Source: Streptomyces marinisediminis (GTDB lineage: Bacteria; Actinomycetota; Actinomycetes; Streptomycetales; Streptomycetaceae). From it: 64,000 bases of DNA. The position numbers were made by a program, and so were the translations under genes. Below, piece after piece: positions 41,342 to 50,206 of this stretch (position 1 is the stretch's first letter; every line of letters begins with the position of its first letter). The DNA is taken from positions 1 through 64,000 of the forward strand of contig NZ_JAPKFL010000021.1 of NCBI RefSeq assembly GCF_026262575.1. The letters run 5' to 3'. A model generated the notes under the pieces. That model made no database searches, was not told the origin of the DNA, and worked only from the letters and a program-made list of their open reading frames with translations.

Positions 41342-42988
41342 TCAGTGCGCGGGCTCGCCCGGCTCCACCGGAGCCACCTCGCGCAGCTCGCCGTCCAGCC
41401 GCAGCCAGCGGGTGATGCCCAGCGCGTGCAGGAACGGCACGTCGTGCCCGGCCACGATCAGCGCGCCCTCGTAGGACTCCAGCGCGGCGGTGAGCTGGGC
41501 GACGGAGGTCAGGTCCAGGCTGTTGGTCGGCTCGTCCAGCAGCAGGAGCTGCGGCGCCGGTTCGGCCAGCAGCAGCGCCGCCAGCGTCGCCCGGAACCGC
41601 TCGCCACCGGAGAGCGTGCCCACGAGCTGGTCCGCGCGCGCCTGCCGGAACAGGAACCGGGCGAGCTGGGCGCGGACGCGGTTGTCACCGGCGCCGGGCG
41701 CGAACCGGGCCGCGTTGGCCGCGACCGACAGGGACGCGTCGAGCACGTCCAGCCGCTGCGGCAGCATCCGCAGCGGGACGTGGGCCCGCACGTCCCCCGC
41801 CGCCGGCGGCAGCAGGCCCGCCACCGTGCGCAGGAGCGTCGACTTGCCGGCCCCGTTGGCACCGACCAGCGCGATCCGCTCGGGACCGTGCACGTCGAAC
41901 GTGGCCCGCGCGCCGCACCGCAGCACCGCGTCCCGCACGCTCAGCACCTGCCGGCCGGGCGGCACCCGGGTGCGGGGCAGGTCGACGCGGATGCGGGCGT
42001 CGTCGCGGACGTGCTCGGCCGCTTCCGCCAGCCGCTCGCGCGCGGCGCCCAGCCGCCGCTCGTGCAGGATGCGGTGCTTGCCCGCCGACTCCTGCGCAGC
42101 TCGCTTGCGCGCATTCATCACGACCTTCGGCTCGCGCTTGCTCGCGGCCATCTTGCCGCCGTACCGCTTGCGGGCGGCCAGCTTCTCGTGGGCCTCCGCC
42201 AACTCGCGCTTCTGCCGCCGCACGTCGGCCTCGGCCACCCGCACCATGCGCGCGGCGGCGGTCTGCTCGGTGGCCACCGCCTCCTCGTAGGCGGCCAGGT
42301 CGCCGCCGTACAGGCGCAGGTCGCCGTCGTGCAGGTCGGCGATCTGGTCCACCCGGCCCAGCAGCTCCCGGTCGTGGCTGACGACGACCAGCACGCCGTG
42401 CCAGGCCTCCATCGCCGCGTACAGCCGGTGCCGGGCGGCCAGGTCCAGGTTGTTGGTCGGCTCGTCCAGCAGCAGCACGTCCGGGCGGCGCAGCAGCAGG
42501 GCGGCCAGCCGCAGGAGCACGGCCTCGCCGCCGGAGACCTCGCCGATCGTGCGGTCCAGGCCGACGCCCGCCAGGCCGAGGCCGTCGAGGGTGGCCCTGG
42601 CCCGCTCCTCGACGTCCCAGTCGTCGCCGACGGCCGTGAAGTGCTCCTCGCGCGCGTCGCCCGCCTCGATGGCGTGCAGCGCGGCACGAGTCCGGGCGAT
42701 GCCGAGGGCCTGGTCGACGCGCAGGCCGGTGGCGAGCGTGACGTCCTGCGGCAGATGGCCGACCTCCCCGGACACCCGCAGTGTCCCGCCGTGCGGGGCG
42801 AGTTCCCCGGCGATCAGCTTGAGCAGGGTCGACTTGCCGCCGCCGTTGCGGCCGATCAGCCCGGTCCGGCCGGGGCCCAGGGCGAGGTCGAGCCCGTCGA
42901 AGACGGTGGTGCCGTCCGGCCAGGCGAAGGTCAGCGCGGTCCCGGTGATGCCCGGGCCGGGCGTGCCGCGGTGGGACGGGGTGGTCAT
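41342..42988 (-). CDS. ABC-F family ATPase (ribosome-protection/translation factor type)
   Basis: 548 aa from ATG 42988 with AGGAGG 5 nt upstream; the longer frame covers the leader. Two ABC domains without membrane segments: Walker A GRNGGGKST and GANGAGKST; signatures EVSGGEAVLLRLAALLL and TLSGGERFRATLAALLL; Walker B VLLLDEPTNNLD and LLLLDEPTNSLD. A charged inter-domain linker (RRQKRELAEAHEKLAARKRYGGKMAASKREPK) would enter the ribosomal E/P site. It resembles antibiotic-resistance ABC-F proteins or housekeeping translation factors. The attenuator-like leader argues for an inducible role. Confidence 0.92.
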   Translation of the reverse strand: MTTPSHRGTPGPGITGTALTFAWPDGTTVFDGLDLALGPGRTGLIGRNGGGKSTLLKLIAGELAPHGGTLRVSGEVGHLPQDVTLATGLRVDQALGIARTRAALHAIEAGDAREEHFTAVGDDWDVEERARATLDGLGLAGVGLDRTIGEVSGGEAVLLRLAALLLRRPDVLLLDEPTNNLDLAARHRLYAAMEAWHGVLVVVSHDRELLGRVDQIADLHDGDLRLYGGDLAAYEEAVATEQTAAARMVRVAEADVRRQKRELAEAHEKLAARKRYGGKMAASKREPKVVMNARKRAAQESAGKHRILHERRLGAARERLAEAAEHVRDDARIRVDLPRTRVPPGRQVLSVRDAVLRCGARATFDVHGPERIALVGANGAGKSTLLRTVAGLLPPAAGDVRAHVPLRMLPQRLDVLDASLSVAANAARFAPGAGDNRVRAQLARFLFRQARADQLVGTLSGGERFRATLAALLLAEPAPQLLLLDEPTNSLDLTSVAQLTAALESYEGALIVAGHDVPFLHALGITRWLRLDGELREVAPVEPGEPAH

Positions 42989-43083
42989 GGATGCCTCCTG
43001 GACGCGTCGAAGGGGAAGGAGCAACGCGGGAAGACACCGGGAGGCCACCCGGGAGACGCGGGCGTGCGGGAGCGGGCTCGCAT
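42985..43083 (-). CDS. leader ORF (32 aa) overlapping the ABC-F start
   Basis: ATG 43083 opens a 32-codon frame (MRARSRTPASPGWPPG, then VFPRCSFPFDASRRHP) whose TGA overlaps the ABC-F ATG as ATGA. The ABC-F ribosome site AGGAGG is coded by its Arg-Arg codons. No strong ribosome site precedes it, so translation may be weak. It also covers the 3' arm of the long stem described below. It is a candidate regulatory peptide. Confidence 0.45.
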   Translation of the reverse strand: MRARSRTPASPGWPPGVFPRCSFPFDASRRHP

Positions 43084-43139
43084 CCGAGGTCACACGCGTG
43101 GCACGGCGCGACGCGCCGCATCAGCACACGGTGTCTTCC
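43029..43139 (-). promoter_or_regulatory. attenuator-like leader of the ABC-F gene
   Basis: GGAAGACACCG (43029-43039) and CGGTGTCTTCC (43129-43139) are perfectly complementary over 11 nt and enclose further hairpins, including a 7-bp stem at 43104-43118. In the minus-strand transcript the 3' arm lies inside the leader ORF, so a stalled ribosome would open the stem. ABC-F resistance genes are known to be controlled by such ribosome-mediated attenuation. Confidence 0.5.
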
Positions 43140-43259
43140 GACCTCAGACGAGCAACGGCCTCTCCCATCGACGGCAACAGGGCCGAAAACGACGTTAGGG
43201 GCCGGCCGATGGCCGTGCAACGCATTTACGCCGGGCGCTCCGTGTGCTGTGCTGCGGGC

Positions 43260-43922
43260 ATGGTGCAGACCAAGCCGTATCCCACCGTGCCGCTGGAGCC
43301 CATGGCCGTCCCCACCGGGCAGGCCGCCGAACGCGCCCGCGCCTTCCACGACGTCATGGCGCGCCGCCGCACGGTCCGCGACTTCGACCCCCGGCCGCTC
43401 CCCGACGGCGTCCTCGACTGGGCGGTGCGCACGGCCGCCACCGCGCCCAGCGGCGCCCACGTCCAGCCGTGGCGCTTCGTCGTGGTCACCGACCCCGACC
43501 GCAAGCGGCGGCTGCGCGAGGCCGCCGAACGCGAGGAGCGCGAGTTCTACGGGCGGCGCGCCTCACCGGAGTGGCTGGCGGCCCTCGCCCCGCTGGGCAC
43601 CGACTGGCGCAAGCCGTTCCTGGAGACCGCGCCGGCCGTGATCGTCGTCTTCGAGGTGCACAAGGGGCCGTGCACTCCTCGGCCGTACTACACCAAGGAG
43701 TCCGTCGGGATCGCCGTGGGCCTGCTGCTCGCGACGCTGCACCAGGCGGGCCTGGCGACGCTGACGCACACTCCGAGCCCCATGCGCTTCTTGAACGAGG
43801 TCTGCGAGCGTCCGGAGGAGGAGCGGGCCGCCTACGTCATCCCGGTCGGGTACCCCGCCCCCGACGCGCGCGTGCCCGACCTGCGGCGCAAGGAGCTGGA
43901 GGACGTCGTGGTGCGGCTGTGA
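43260..43922 (+). CDS. nitroreductase-family FMN oxidoreductase
   Basis: 220 aa from ATG 43260. The nitroreductase/BluB-like pattern FHDVMARRRTVRDFDPRPLPDGVLDWAVRTAATAPSGAHVQPWRFVVVTD is diagnostic: the RRxxRxF FMN-phosphate site and APSGxxxQPWxF. KESVGIAVGLLLATLHQAGLATLTHTPSPM follows, with a C-terminal VIPVGYP. Close relatives include iodotyrosine-deiodinase-like flavoproteins. It uses NAD(P)H and FMN in the cytoplasm. It is divergent from the ABC-F gene, with 271 nt of regulatory DNA between them. Confidence 0.92.
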   Translation: MVQTKPYPTVPLEPMAVPTGQAAERARAFHDVMARRRTVRDFDPRPLPDGVLDWAVRTAATAPSGAHVQPWRFVVVTDPDRKRRLREAAEREEREFYGRRASPEWLAALAPLGTDWRKPFLETAPAVIVVFEVHKGPCTPRPYYTKESVGIAVGLLLATLHQAGLATLTHTPSPMRFLNEVCERPEEERAAYVIPVGYPAPDARVPDLRRKELEDVVVRL

Positions 43923-44099
43923 GGTGAGTGCGCCCGCGCCGGGCCGCCGCCGCGGCCCGGACCGCCGCCCGCCCGCTCGGTAGCCGCGTCGCCGCGTCGG
44001 CACCGGCCGCCGCGCTGGTGCGTCGGTTGGGTCGGCTGTTTCGGCTTTCGGCAGGGCGGGCGGGGTGGCCGGGGGTGGGGTGGCGGTGTGCGGCTCGGA

Positions 44100-45482
44100 T
44101 CAGTCGCGGGCCGCCTCCGGCGGGTCTTCCGGCTCCCGCGCGTCCGCCGGACTCCCCGTGGTGCGCGGGCCCTCCGGCCCGGCGGCCTCCGGCTCCGGGC
44201 CGTGCGGCTCCGGCCGCCCCGACGGCGGGGCGGCCCCGGACTCGTCGGCGTCCTCGTCGCGCGCCGAGTCGGGTACGCGGTCGTCCAGGAAAATGGTGAC
44301 CGGTCCCCCCTGCGGCCCGAGCGCCGTCAGCCCGGCGGCGATGCGGTCGTAGACGGTGGAGGCCAGCGCCCAGTCGGCGTCGCCCTCCGGCGCGGTGTGC
44401 CAGGCGGTGAACAGGCTGCTCAACACGCCGATCAGGGAGCGCCCGGACACGTCGGCGGCGATGCGGCCCTCGCCCCGGTCGGCGAGCTGCGCGGGCAGGC
44501 GGAAGTGCGGGTGCCGGCCGGCCTGGCCGATGACGAACTCCCACAGGTCCCGGTGGCACACCAGGAGGGCCGAGGAGACCCCGGCGGCCCGCCGCAGCAG
44601 CCCCCGGTGCTCGTCCGTGGCCACGGGTGCCCCGGGCAGCCCGGCATCCTGCCCGGGGCGCGGCGGGAGTTGTTCCTCCCACCGCGCGGACAGCGTCGCC
44701 ACGTCGGTCTGGAGCCCGACCAGGTGGACGCCCAACTCGTCCTGGAGCGCGCCGCACTCCTGGCGCAGCGCGGCCACGACGGCCTGCGCGAGCCGCTCGG
44801 CGTGCGGACCGTCCTCCGCGCCGCCCGGCCCTCCGGCCTCCTCGGCCGCACCCGCCCCCTCCTGCGCTCCGGCTGCGCCGGTCTCCACCTGCGCGCCGTC
44901 CGCCGCGCTGTCGGGTGGGCTGTCCGCCTGCGCGCCGTTCGCCGCGCTGTCGGGTGGGCTGTCCGCCTGCGCGCCGTTCGCCGCGCTGTCGGGCGGGCTG
45001 CCCGTCACCGCGCCGTCCGTGGCCCGGCGCTGGGCGGGCACGGTGCCGAGGAGCGCGGTACCGACCGGGAGGGTGCCCACCGGACCCGCGTCGGCCGTCC
45101 CCGCCGCGTCGGCCGCACCGCCCTCCGGCCGGGCGTGACCACTGGTGTCGGTGGGCGCGCCGTCCGGGCCGCGGTCGTGCTCGAAGGCCTCCCTGAGCCG
45201 ACGCAACTCCTGCTGCAACCCGCTCAGCGCGGTGTGCACCTCGGCGCCGAGTTCGCCCCGACCGCTGATCAGCTCCTTCCTGGACTCCCAAAGTTCACCG
45301 CGCAGCCTGCCCAACTCGGCCGTGACCGCCTCACGAGTGGAGCGCTGCGCCGAACCGCCCGCCTCGCGCACGTCGTTCAGCCCGGCCGTCAGTGCTTCGC
45401 GCAGCTCCTTGTTCGTGTGCATCAGGGTGTTGTGCACGATGCCGCACCAGTGGGCGGCGTCGTCGTTCCGCTTGCGGGGCAA
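44100..45482 (-). CDS. repeat-containing coiled-coil protein of unknown function
   Basis: 460 aa, TTG 45482 with GAGGAA 8 nt upstream (ATG 45422 is an alternative). The N-terminal 95 residues form an amphipathic coiled coil (TNKELREALTAGLNDVREAGGSAQRSTREAVTAELGRLRGELWESRKELI). The middle is Ala/Gly/Pro-rich and contains a 13-residue unit (SPPDSAANGAQAD) about three times. From about residue 235 a conserved-looking domain follows (LAQAVVAALRQECGALQDELGVHLVGLQTDVATLSARWEEQ, then LLVCHRDLWEFVIGQAGRHPHFRLPAQL, then SLIGVLSSLFTAWHT). The C-terminus is Pro/Glu-rich. No known family. No membrane segment. Confidence 0.8.
   Translation of the reverse strand: MPRKRNDDAAHWCGIVHNTLMHTNKELREALTAGLNDVREAGGSAQRSTREAVTAELGRLRGELWESRKELISGRGELGAEVHTALSGLQQELRRLREAFEHDRGPDGAPTDTSGHARPEGGAADAAGTADAGPVGTLPVGTALLGTVPAQRRATDGAVTGSPPDSAANGAQADSPPDSAANGAQADSPPDSAADGAQVETGAAGAQEGAGAAEEAGGPGGAEDGPHAERLAQAVVAALRQECGALQDELGVHLVGLQTDVATLSARWEEQLPPRPGQDAGLPGAPVATDEHRGLLRRAAGVSSALLVCHRDLWEFVIGQAGRHPHFRLPAQLADRGEGRIAADVSGRSLIGVLSSLFTAWHTAPEGDADWALASTVYDRIAAGLTALGPQGGPVTIFLDDRVPDSARDEDADESGAAPPSGRPEPHGPEPEAAGPEGPRTTGSPADAREPEDPPEAARD
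44891..45006. repeat. three 39-nt tandem repeats inside the coiled-coil gene
   Basis: Units at 44891-44929, 44930-44968 and 44969-45006 have a period of 39 nt, are nearly identical, and encode the in-frame 13-residue repeat. The third copy has three or four changes. Confidence 0.85.
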
Positions 45483-45625
45483 GGCGATTCCTCATCTCGG
45501 CAGAAGTCGTCATCCGCTGGCGCGGAAGACACTGCCCGGGTGGATCACCTTCCATGAGGTTCATCGGATGAGTTCACCCGTACGGGACGACGCCCCGCGC
45601 GGTGGCCGTGAGCAGGAACTATCCG

Positions 45626-45682
45626 TCTGCCTGCCTGCCTGCCTGCCCGCCTGCCCGCCTGCCCGCCTGCCCGCCTGCCCGC
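45626..45682. repeat. CTGC / CTGCCCGC microsatellite
   Basis: Four CTGC units are followed by about five CTGCCCGC units in the gap downstream of tex. It is a simple repeat of a kind that varies by slippage. Confidence 0.85.
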
Positions 45683-45712
45683 ACCGCGCGGCGCGGGGAG
45701 CGGGCAGGCGGG
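45670..45712 (-). terminator. tex terminator built from the last microsatellite units
   Basis: CCCGCCTGCCCGC (45670-45682) pairs perfectly with 45700-45712 around a 17-nt loop, 6 nt past the tex stop. Because the repeat offers several equivalent 5' arms, the stem can form in alternative registers. Confidence 0.6.
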
Positions 45713-45717
45713 GTCGC

Positions 45718-48126
45718 TCAGGCCAGCCCGGCGCGGCGCAGGGCGTCGGCCATCGCGTCGTTGCCCGGCGGCGGGCCCTGGCGGCGCTGCCCGCCGCCGC
45801 GCTGGTTCCCGCCGCGCTGGCCGCCCTCACGCTGCCCGCCCTCGCGGCGGCGCGGCACACCGCCGCCGCGCTGCCCGCCGCGCTGTCCGCCCCGGGGCCC
45901 GTCGGACGCCTTGCCGGGCTCGTCGTCCAGCCGCAGCGTCAGGGAGATGCGCTTGCGCGCCTCGTCGACGTCCAGCACCTTCACCTTCACGATGTCGCCC
46001 GGCTTGGCGACCTCCCGCGGGTCCTTGACGAAGGACTTCGACATGGCCGAGACGTGGACCAGGCCGTCCTGGTGGACGCCGACGTCCACGAAGGCGCCGA
46101 AGGCGGCGACGTTGGTCACCACGCCCTCCAGCACCATGCCCGGCGCCAGGTCGCCGATCTTCTCCACGCCCTCCTTGAACGCGGCCGTCCGGAACGCCGG
46201 CCGCGGGTCCCGGCCGGGCTTCTCCAGCTCGCGGAGGATGTCGGTGACCGTCGGCAGGCCGAAGGCGTCGTCGACGAAGTCGGCCGCGCGCAGGCCGCGC
46301 AGCACCGTCGTGTTGCCGATGAGCGCGGCGACGTCACCACCGTCGGCCCGGGCCATGCGCCGCACCACCGGGTACGCCTCGGGGTGCACGCTGGAGGCGT
46401 CCAGCGGGTCGTCCCCGCCGCGGACGCGCAGGAACCCGGCGCACTGCTCGAACGCCTTCGGGCCCAGCCGCGCGACCTCCTTCAGCGCGGCGCGGCTGCG
46501 GAAGGGGCCGTGGGCGTCGCGGTGGGTGACGATGTTCCCTGCGAGGGTGCCGCCGATGCCCGAGACGCGCGAGAGCAGCGGCGCGGAGGCCGTGTTGACG
46601 TCCACGCCGACGCCGTTCACGCAGTCCTCGACCACCGCGTCCAGGGAGCGGGAGAGCTTCACTTCGGAGAGGTCGTGCTGGTACTGGCCGACGCCGATGG
46701 ACCTGGGGTCGATCTTGACCAGCTCGGCCAGCGGGTCCTGGAGACGGCGGGCGATCGAGACGGCGCCGCGCAGCGACACGTCCAGCTCCGGCAGCTCCTG
46801 CGAGGCGTAGGCGGAGGCGGAGTACACCGACGCCCCGGCCTCGGAGACCATGACCTTCGTCAGCTTCAGGTCCGGCTCGCGCGCCAGCAGGTCCCCGGCG
46901 AGTTTGTCCGTCTCGCGGGAGGCCGTGCCGTTGCCGACGGCGATCAGCTCCACCGTGTGCTCCCGCGCGAGCCGGGCCAGGACGGCCAGGGCCTCGTCCC
47001 ACCTGCGCTGCGGGGCGTGCGGGTAGACGGTCTCCGTCGCGGCGACCTTGCCGGTGGCGTCGACGACGGCCACCTTCACGCCGGTGCGCAGCCCCGGGTC
47101 CAGACCCATCGTCGCGCGGCTGCCCGCGGGGGCGGCCAGCAGCAGGTCGCGCAGGTTGGCGGCGAAGACGTCGACCGCCTCGTCCTCGGCCGCCTGCCGC
47201 AGCCGACTGCGCAGGTCGATGCCCAGGTGCACCTGGATGCGGGTGCGCCAGGCCCAGCGCACCGTCTCCGCCAGCCAGGCGTCGCCGGGCCGGCCGCGCT
47301 GGACGATCCCGAACCGCGCGGCCACGGCCCGCTCGTAAGGGGTGGGGCCGGCGGGGCCGGTGGCCGTGCCCTCGGCGCCCTCGGCGTCCGGCTCCAGCAC
47401 GAGGTCCAGCACGTCCTCCTTCTCACCGCGCAGCATGGCCAGCACCCGGTGCGAGGGCAGCTCGGTGAAGGGCTGCTGGAAGTCGAAGTAGTCGGCGAAC
47501 TTCGCGCCCTGCTCCTCCTTGCCCTCGCGCACCCGGGCCACCAGGCGGCCGTGCGTCCACATCCGCTCGCGCAACTCGCCGATCAGGTCGGCGTCCTCGG
47601 AGAAGCGCTCGGTGAGGATCGCCCGCGCGCCCTCCAGCGCGGCGGCGGCGTCGGCCACCCCCCGGTCGGCGTCGACGAACGCCGCGGCGGCGGCCCGCGG
47701 CTCCACCGCGGGGTCCGTCAGCAGCCCGTCCGCCAGCGGCTCCAGCCCCGCCTCCCGGGCGATCTGGGCCTTCGTGCGGCGCCTGGGCTTGTAGGGCAGG
47801 TAGATGTCCTCCAGGCGGGCCTTGGAGTCGGCCGCCAGGATCCGGGCCTCCAGGCGGTCGTCCAGCTTGCCCTGCCCGCGCACCGACTCCAGGACCGCGG
47901 CGCGCCGCTCCTCCAGCTCCCGCAGGTAGCGCAGGCGCTCCTCGACGGCACGCAGTTGCGCGTCGTCGAGCGTGCCGGTGGCCTCCTTGCGGTAGCGGGC
48001 GATGAAGGGCACGGTCGAGCCGCCGTCGAGCAAGTCGACGGCGGCCTTGACCTGCCGCTCTGCGACGCCGAGCTCGTCGGCGATCCGGGCTTCGATGGTC
48101 AGGGTCGTTGCGGTCACGCCCCGCAT
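45718..48126 (-). CDS. tex: Tex-family RNA-binding transcription accessory protein
   Basis: 802 aa (ATG 48126 or GTG 48117; neither has a clear ribosome site). Order of domains: Tex N-terminal helical region (ARIADELGVAERQVKAAVDLLDGGSTVPFIARYRKEATG), a YqgF/RNase-H-like core (TMGLDPGLRTGVKVAVVDATGKV), helix-hairpin-helix (VNTASAPLLSRVSGIGGTLAGNIVTHRD) and an S1 RNA-binding domain (PGMVLEGVVTNVAAFGAFVDVGVHQDGLVHVSAMS). A long Arg-Gly-Gly-rich tail (about residues 735-790) is an added RNA-binding extension not present in all homologues. It acts in the cytoplasm on transcription or RNA quality control. Confidence 0.95.
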   Translation of the reverse strand: MRGVTATTLTIEARIADELGVAERQVKAAVDLLDGGSTVPFIARYRKEATGTLDDAQLRAVEERLRYLRELEERRAAVLESVRGQGKLDDRLEARILAADSKARLEDIYLPYKPRRRTKAQIAREAGLEPLADGLLTDPAVEPRAAAAAFVDADRGVADAAAALEGARAILTERFSEDADLIGELRERMWTHGRLVARVREGKEEQGAKFADYFDFQQPFTELPSHRVLAMLRGEKEDVLDLVLEPDAEGAEGTATGPAGPTPYERAVAARFGIVQRGRPGDAWLAETVRWAWRTRIQVHLGIDLRSRLRQAAEDEAVDVFAANLRDLLLAAPAGSRATMGLDPGLRTGVKVAVVDATGKVAATETVYPHAPQRRWDEALAVLARLAREHTVELIAVGNGTASRETDKLAGDLLAREPDLKLTKVMVSEAGASVYSASAYASQELPELDVSLRGAVSIARRLQDPLAELVKIDPRSIGVGQYQHDLSEVKLSRSLDAVVEDCVNGVGVDVNTASAPLLSRVSGIGGTLAGNIVTHRDAHGPFRSRAALKEVARLGPKAFEQCAGFLRVRGGDDPLDASSVHPEAYPVVRRMARADGGDVAALIGNTTVLRGLRAADFVDDAFGLPTVTDILRELEKPGRDPRPAFRTAAFKEGVEKIGDLAPGMVLEGVVTNVAAFGAFVDVGVHQDGLVHVSAMSKSFVKDPREVAKPGDIVKVKVLDVDEARKRISLTLRLDDEPGKASDGPRGGQRGGQRGGGVPRRREGGQREGGQRGGNQRGGGQRRQGPPPGNDAMADALRRAGLA

Positions 48127-48186
48127 TGTGGCAGGCGGGGCCGACGGCGTGGGGGACCGGCGGGGCCCGCCGGGCGGGGGCCGGCC

Positions 48187-49050
48187 TCAGCCCTTGCCGA
48201 ACAGGCCCTCGGGGAACGCGCCGGCCTGGAGCGCGGCCAGCGAGAACGCGTTGCCCAGCTCCGTCAGGCGCTCCACGCCCGCCGCGCCCAGGTGCTCGTA
48301 CGGCGCGCGGTCGCGGCGGTCGGTCTCCGCCTCGATCTCCCGGCGCAGCGCGGTGCCGGCCTCGGTCAGCTCGCCCGCCGCGTCGAGCAGGCCGCGGTCG
48401 CGCAGCCGCCCGGCGGCCGCGTCCCAGTCGGCCTGCCCGTAGCCCCGGGTGCGCAGCGCCCACTTCGGGCTCATCCCCTTGCCGGTGGCGGTGTGGCTGA
48501 CCTGCGCCTCCAGCCCGCTCAGGCCCGCGCCGGCCAGCGCCGCGAGGTGTCCGTCGCCGCGGTGCTCGCGCAGCAGGGTGGCCGCGTGCCACAGCGCGAG
48601 GTGCGGTTCGTCGGGCACCGGCAGGTCGGCGTGGGCGGCGTACAGCGGGCGGGCCCCGCGCTCGCAGGCCTCGGTGGCGCGCAGGGCCAGCTCGGCGGCC
48701 TCGGCCATCTCCGGGGAGGCGACGGTCCGCGCGCCGAGCAGCCGCCGCAGGGTGCGGTCCGCGCCGCGCAGGCGCGCCGCGAGCACCTGCCGGGGCGCCG
48801 CCGTCTCCCAGGCGGCGGGCAGGTGCCGGGCGATGAGGTCGTAGCTGAAGCTGTAGAAGGTCGCCGCGACGGTGCCGGGTCCGACGGCGCCCAGGGCGGC
48901 GGCGCGGGAGGCGAAGTAGGCGCCGGAGAAGTCGGTGAGGCCGAGGGCGGCCAGCTCCTCTGCGGTGTCGGGGGAGAAGTAGACGGTCGAGTGCAGCGGG
49001 TTGATGGCGTTGTGGCAGCGCCGACCGGCGCGCTCGTAGAGGTGCGTCAT
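48187..49050 (-). CDS. SCO6745-family protein
   Basis: 287 aa. The N-terminus (GRRCHNAINPLHSTVYFSPDTAEELAALGLTDFSGAYFASRAAALGAVGP) and the later GKGMSPKWALRTRGYGQADWDAAAGRLRDRGLLD followed by a winged-helix-like C-terminus are characteristic of the family named after S. coelicolor SCO6745 (SalK-related helical proteins). The biochemical function is unknown. It is transcribed in the same direction as the enoyl-CoA hydratase upstream (56-nt gap) and tex downstream (60-nt gap), so all three may form an operon. Confidence 0.88.
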   Translation of the reverse strand: MTHLYERAGRRCHNAINPLHSTVYFSPDTAEELAALGLTDFSGAYFASRAAALGAVGPGTVAATFYSFSYDLIARHLPAAWETAAPRQVLAARLRGADRTLRRLLGARTVASPEMAEAAELALRATEACERGARPLYAAHADLPVPDEPHLALWHAATLLREHRGDGHLAALAGAGLSGLEAQVSHTATGKGMSPKWALRTRGYGQADWDAAAGRLRDRGLLDAAGELTEAGTALRREIEAETDRRDRAPYEHLGAAGVERLTELGNAFSLAALQAGAFPEGLFGKG

Positions 49051-49106
49051 GCGGGCAGGGTACTGAGCAGTCGCTTAGTGGACCAGTCGGTTCGGCGGCG
49101 CTCCGG

Positions 49107-49904
49107 TCACGCCGGGGTGCCCGGCCGCGCTCCGGGGCCGCCGGCGGGCGCGCCGGGCCCCGGCGACCAGGTGAAGCGCGGCCGTCGGCGCTCCAGGAAC
49201 GCGGCGACGCCCTCGGCCGCCTCGCCGCAGGACGCGGCCTCGCGCTCCCAGTGGGCGATCCGGTCGGGTGCCGCGGGGCCCGCGGCGAACTCCTTCGCCG
49301 CGGCCTGGGTGAGCTGCGAGCGTTCGGCGAGGACGCCGGTGAACGCCGCCACCCGCTCGTCCAGACCGGCGGCGGGCAGCACCTCGTCGACCAGGCCGGT
49401 CCGCAGCGCCCGCGCCGTGTCGATCAGCTCGCCCGAGAAGAGCAGGTACTTGGCCGTCGCGGGGCCGACGAGGGACACCAGGCGCCCGGTGGAGCCGGCG
49501 CCGTAGACGATGCCGAGCTTGGCCGGGGTGATGCCGAACGCCGCCCCCTGCGCGGCGAACCGCAGGTCGCAGGCGACCGCGAGCTGGCAGCCGCCGCCCA
49601 CGCAGTAGCCGCGGACCGCGGCCAGCGTGGGCTTGGGGAAGGCGGCCAGCGCCTCCTCGGCGGCGCGGGCGAGCGCGGGCGGGGAGCTGTCGTCGCGCAG
49701 TCCGGAGATGTCGGCGCCCGCGCAGAAGGTGTCGCCCGAGCCGGTCAGCACCAGCGCGCGCACGGCCGGGTCGGCGCCCAGCCGGTCGAGCAGCGGCGGC
49801 AGGTCCCGCCACATCGCCGCGGTCATCGCGTTGCGCTTGGCGGGGTGGTGCAGGCGCACGGTCGCCACCGCGCCGTCCACCGTGCAGAGCAGACCTGACT
49901 CCAT
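49107..49904 (-). CDS. enoyl-CoA hydratase/isomerase family protein
   Basis: 265 aa from ATG 49904. Crotonase signatures: SGDTFCAGADISGL (first oxyanion-hole peptide) and LAAVRGYCVGGGCQLAVACDLRFAA (second), then GITPAKLGIVYGAGSTGRLVSLVGPATAKYLLFSGELIDTARALRTGLVDEV. The catalytic Glu positions are replaced by Gly/Ala-type residues in parts (GIVYGAG), so hydratase, isomerase or another crotonase activity cannot be decided. It is a cytoplasmic hexamer in relatives. Confidence 0.9.
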   Translation of the reverse strand: MESGLLCTVDGAVATVRLHHPAKRNAMTAAMWRDLPPLLDRLGADPAVRALVLTGSGDTFCAGADISGLRDDSSPPALARAAEEALAAFPKPTLAAVRGYCVGGGCQLAVACDLRFAAQGAAFGITPAKLGIVYGAGSTGRLVSLVGPATAKYLLFSGELIDTARALRTGLVDEVLPAAGLDERVAAFTGVLAERSQLTQAAAKEFAAGPAAPDRIAHWEREAASCGEAAEGVAAFLERRRPRFTWSPGPGAPAGGPGARPGTPA

Positions 49905-50206
49905 GAGGGCGATGCTATTCCGCGCCCCCGCGCCCCTCGGCCGGGGGCCGGGCGGGAGCCGGTGGGGGACGGGGCGGACCCGGGTACGAATCCGGGCAGG
50001 GGGCCCGGAACGCCGCAGAAAGCGATCACGTCCGCGCACGCCGCGGTCGTCGGCGTGCGCGAGCGCTTGGTGCCGTCCGAAAGGCGACCAGTTCCGCACA
50101 GCTCCCCACCCCTTCGCACGCGGGGCCCAACACTCGGGGGACAGGTGGCCCGGGGCGACGTGCGCGGGCCGCGCGGGCGCGTGGAGACGAGAGGACGCCG
50201 GTCACG
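49905..50206. other. divergent intergenic region
   Basis: 302 nt without a gene. GCGCACGCCG (50034-50043) pairs perfectly with 50051-50060 around CGGTCGT. Either a regulatory hairpin or an operator-sized dyad for the flanking divergent genes. Confidence 0.4.

Noticed and set aside
43209..43259. ATG 43209 as the nitroreductase start
   Set aside because: It adds 17 residues (VQRIYAGRSVCCAAG) with no resemblance to the family and lies in the divergent promoter region.
44891..45006. CRISPR-like direct repeats
   Set aside because: The repeats are contiguous with no spacers, are in frame in a gene, and no cas genes are present.
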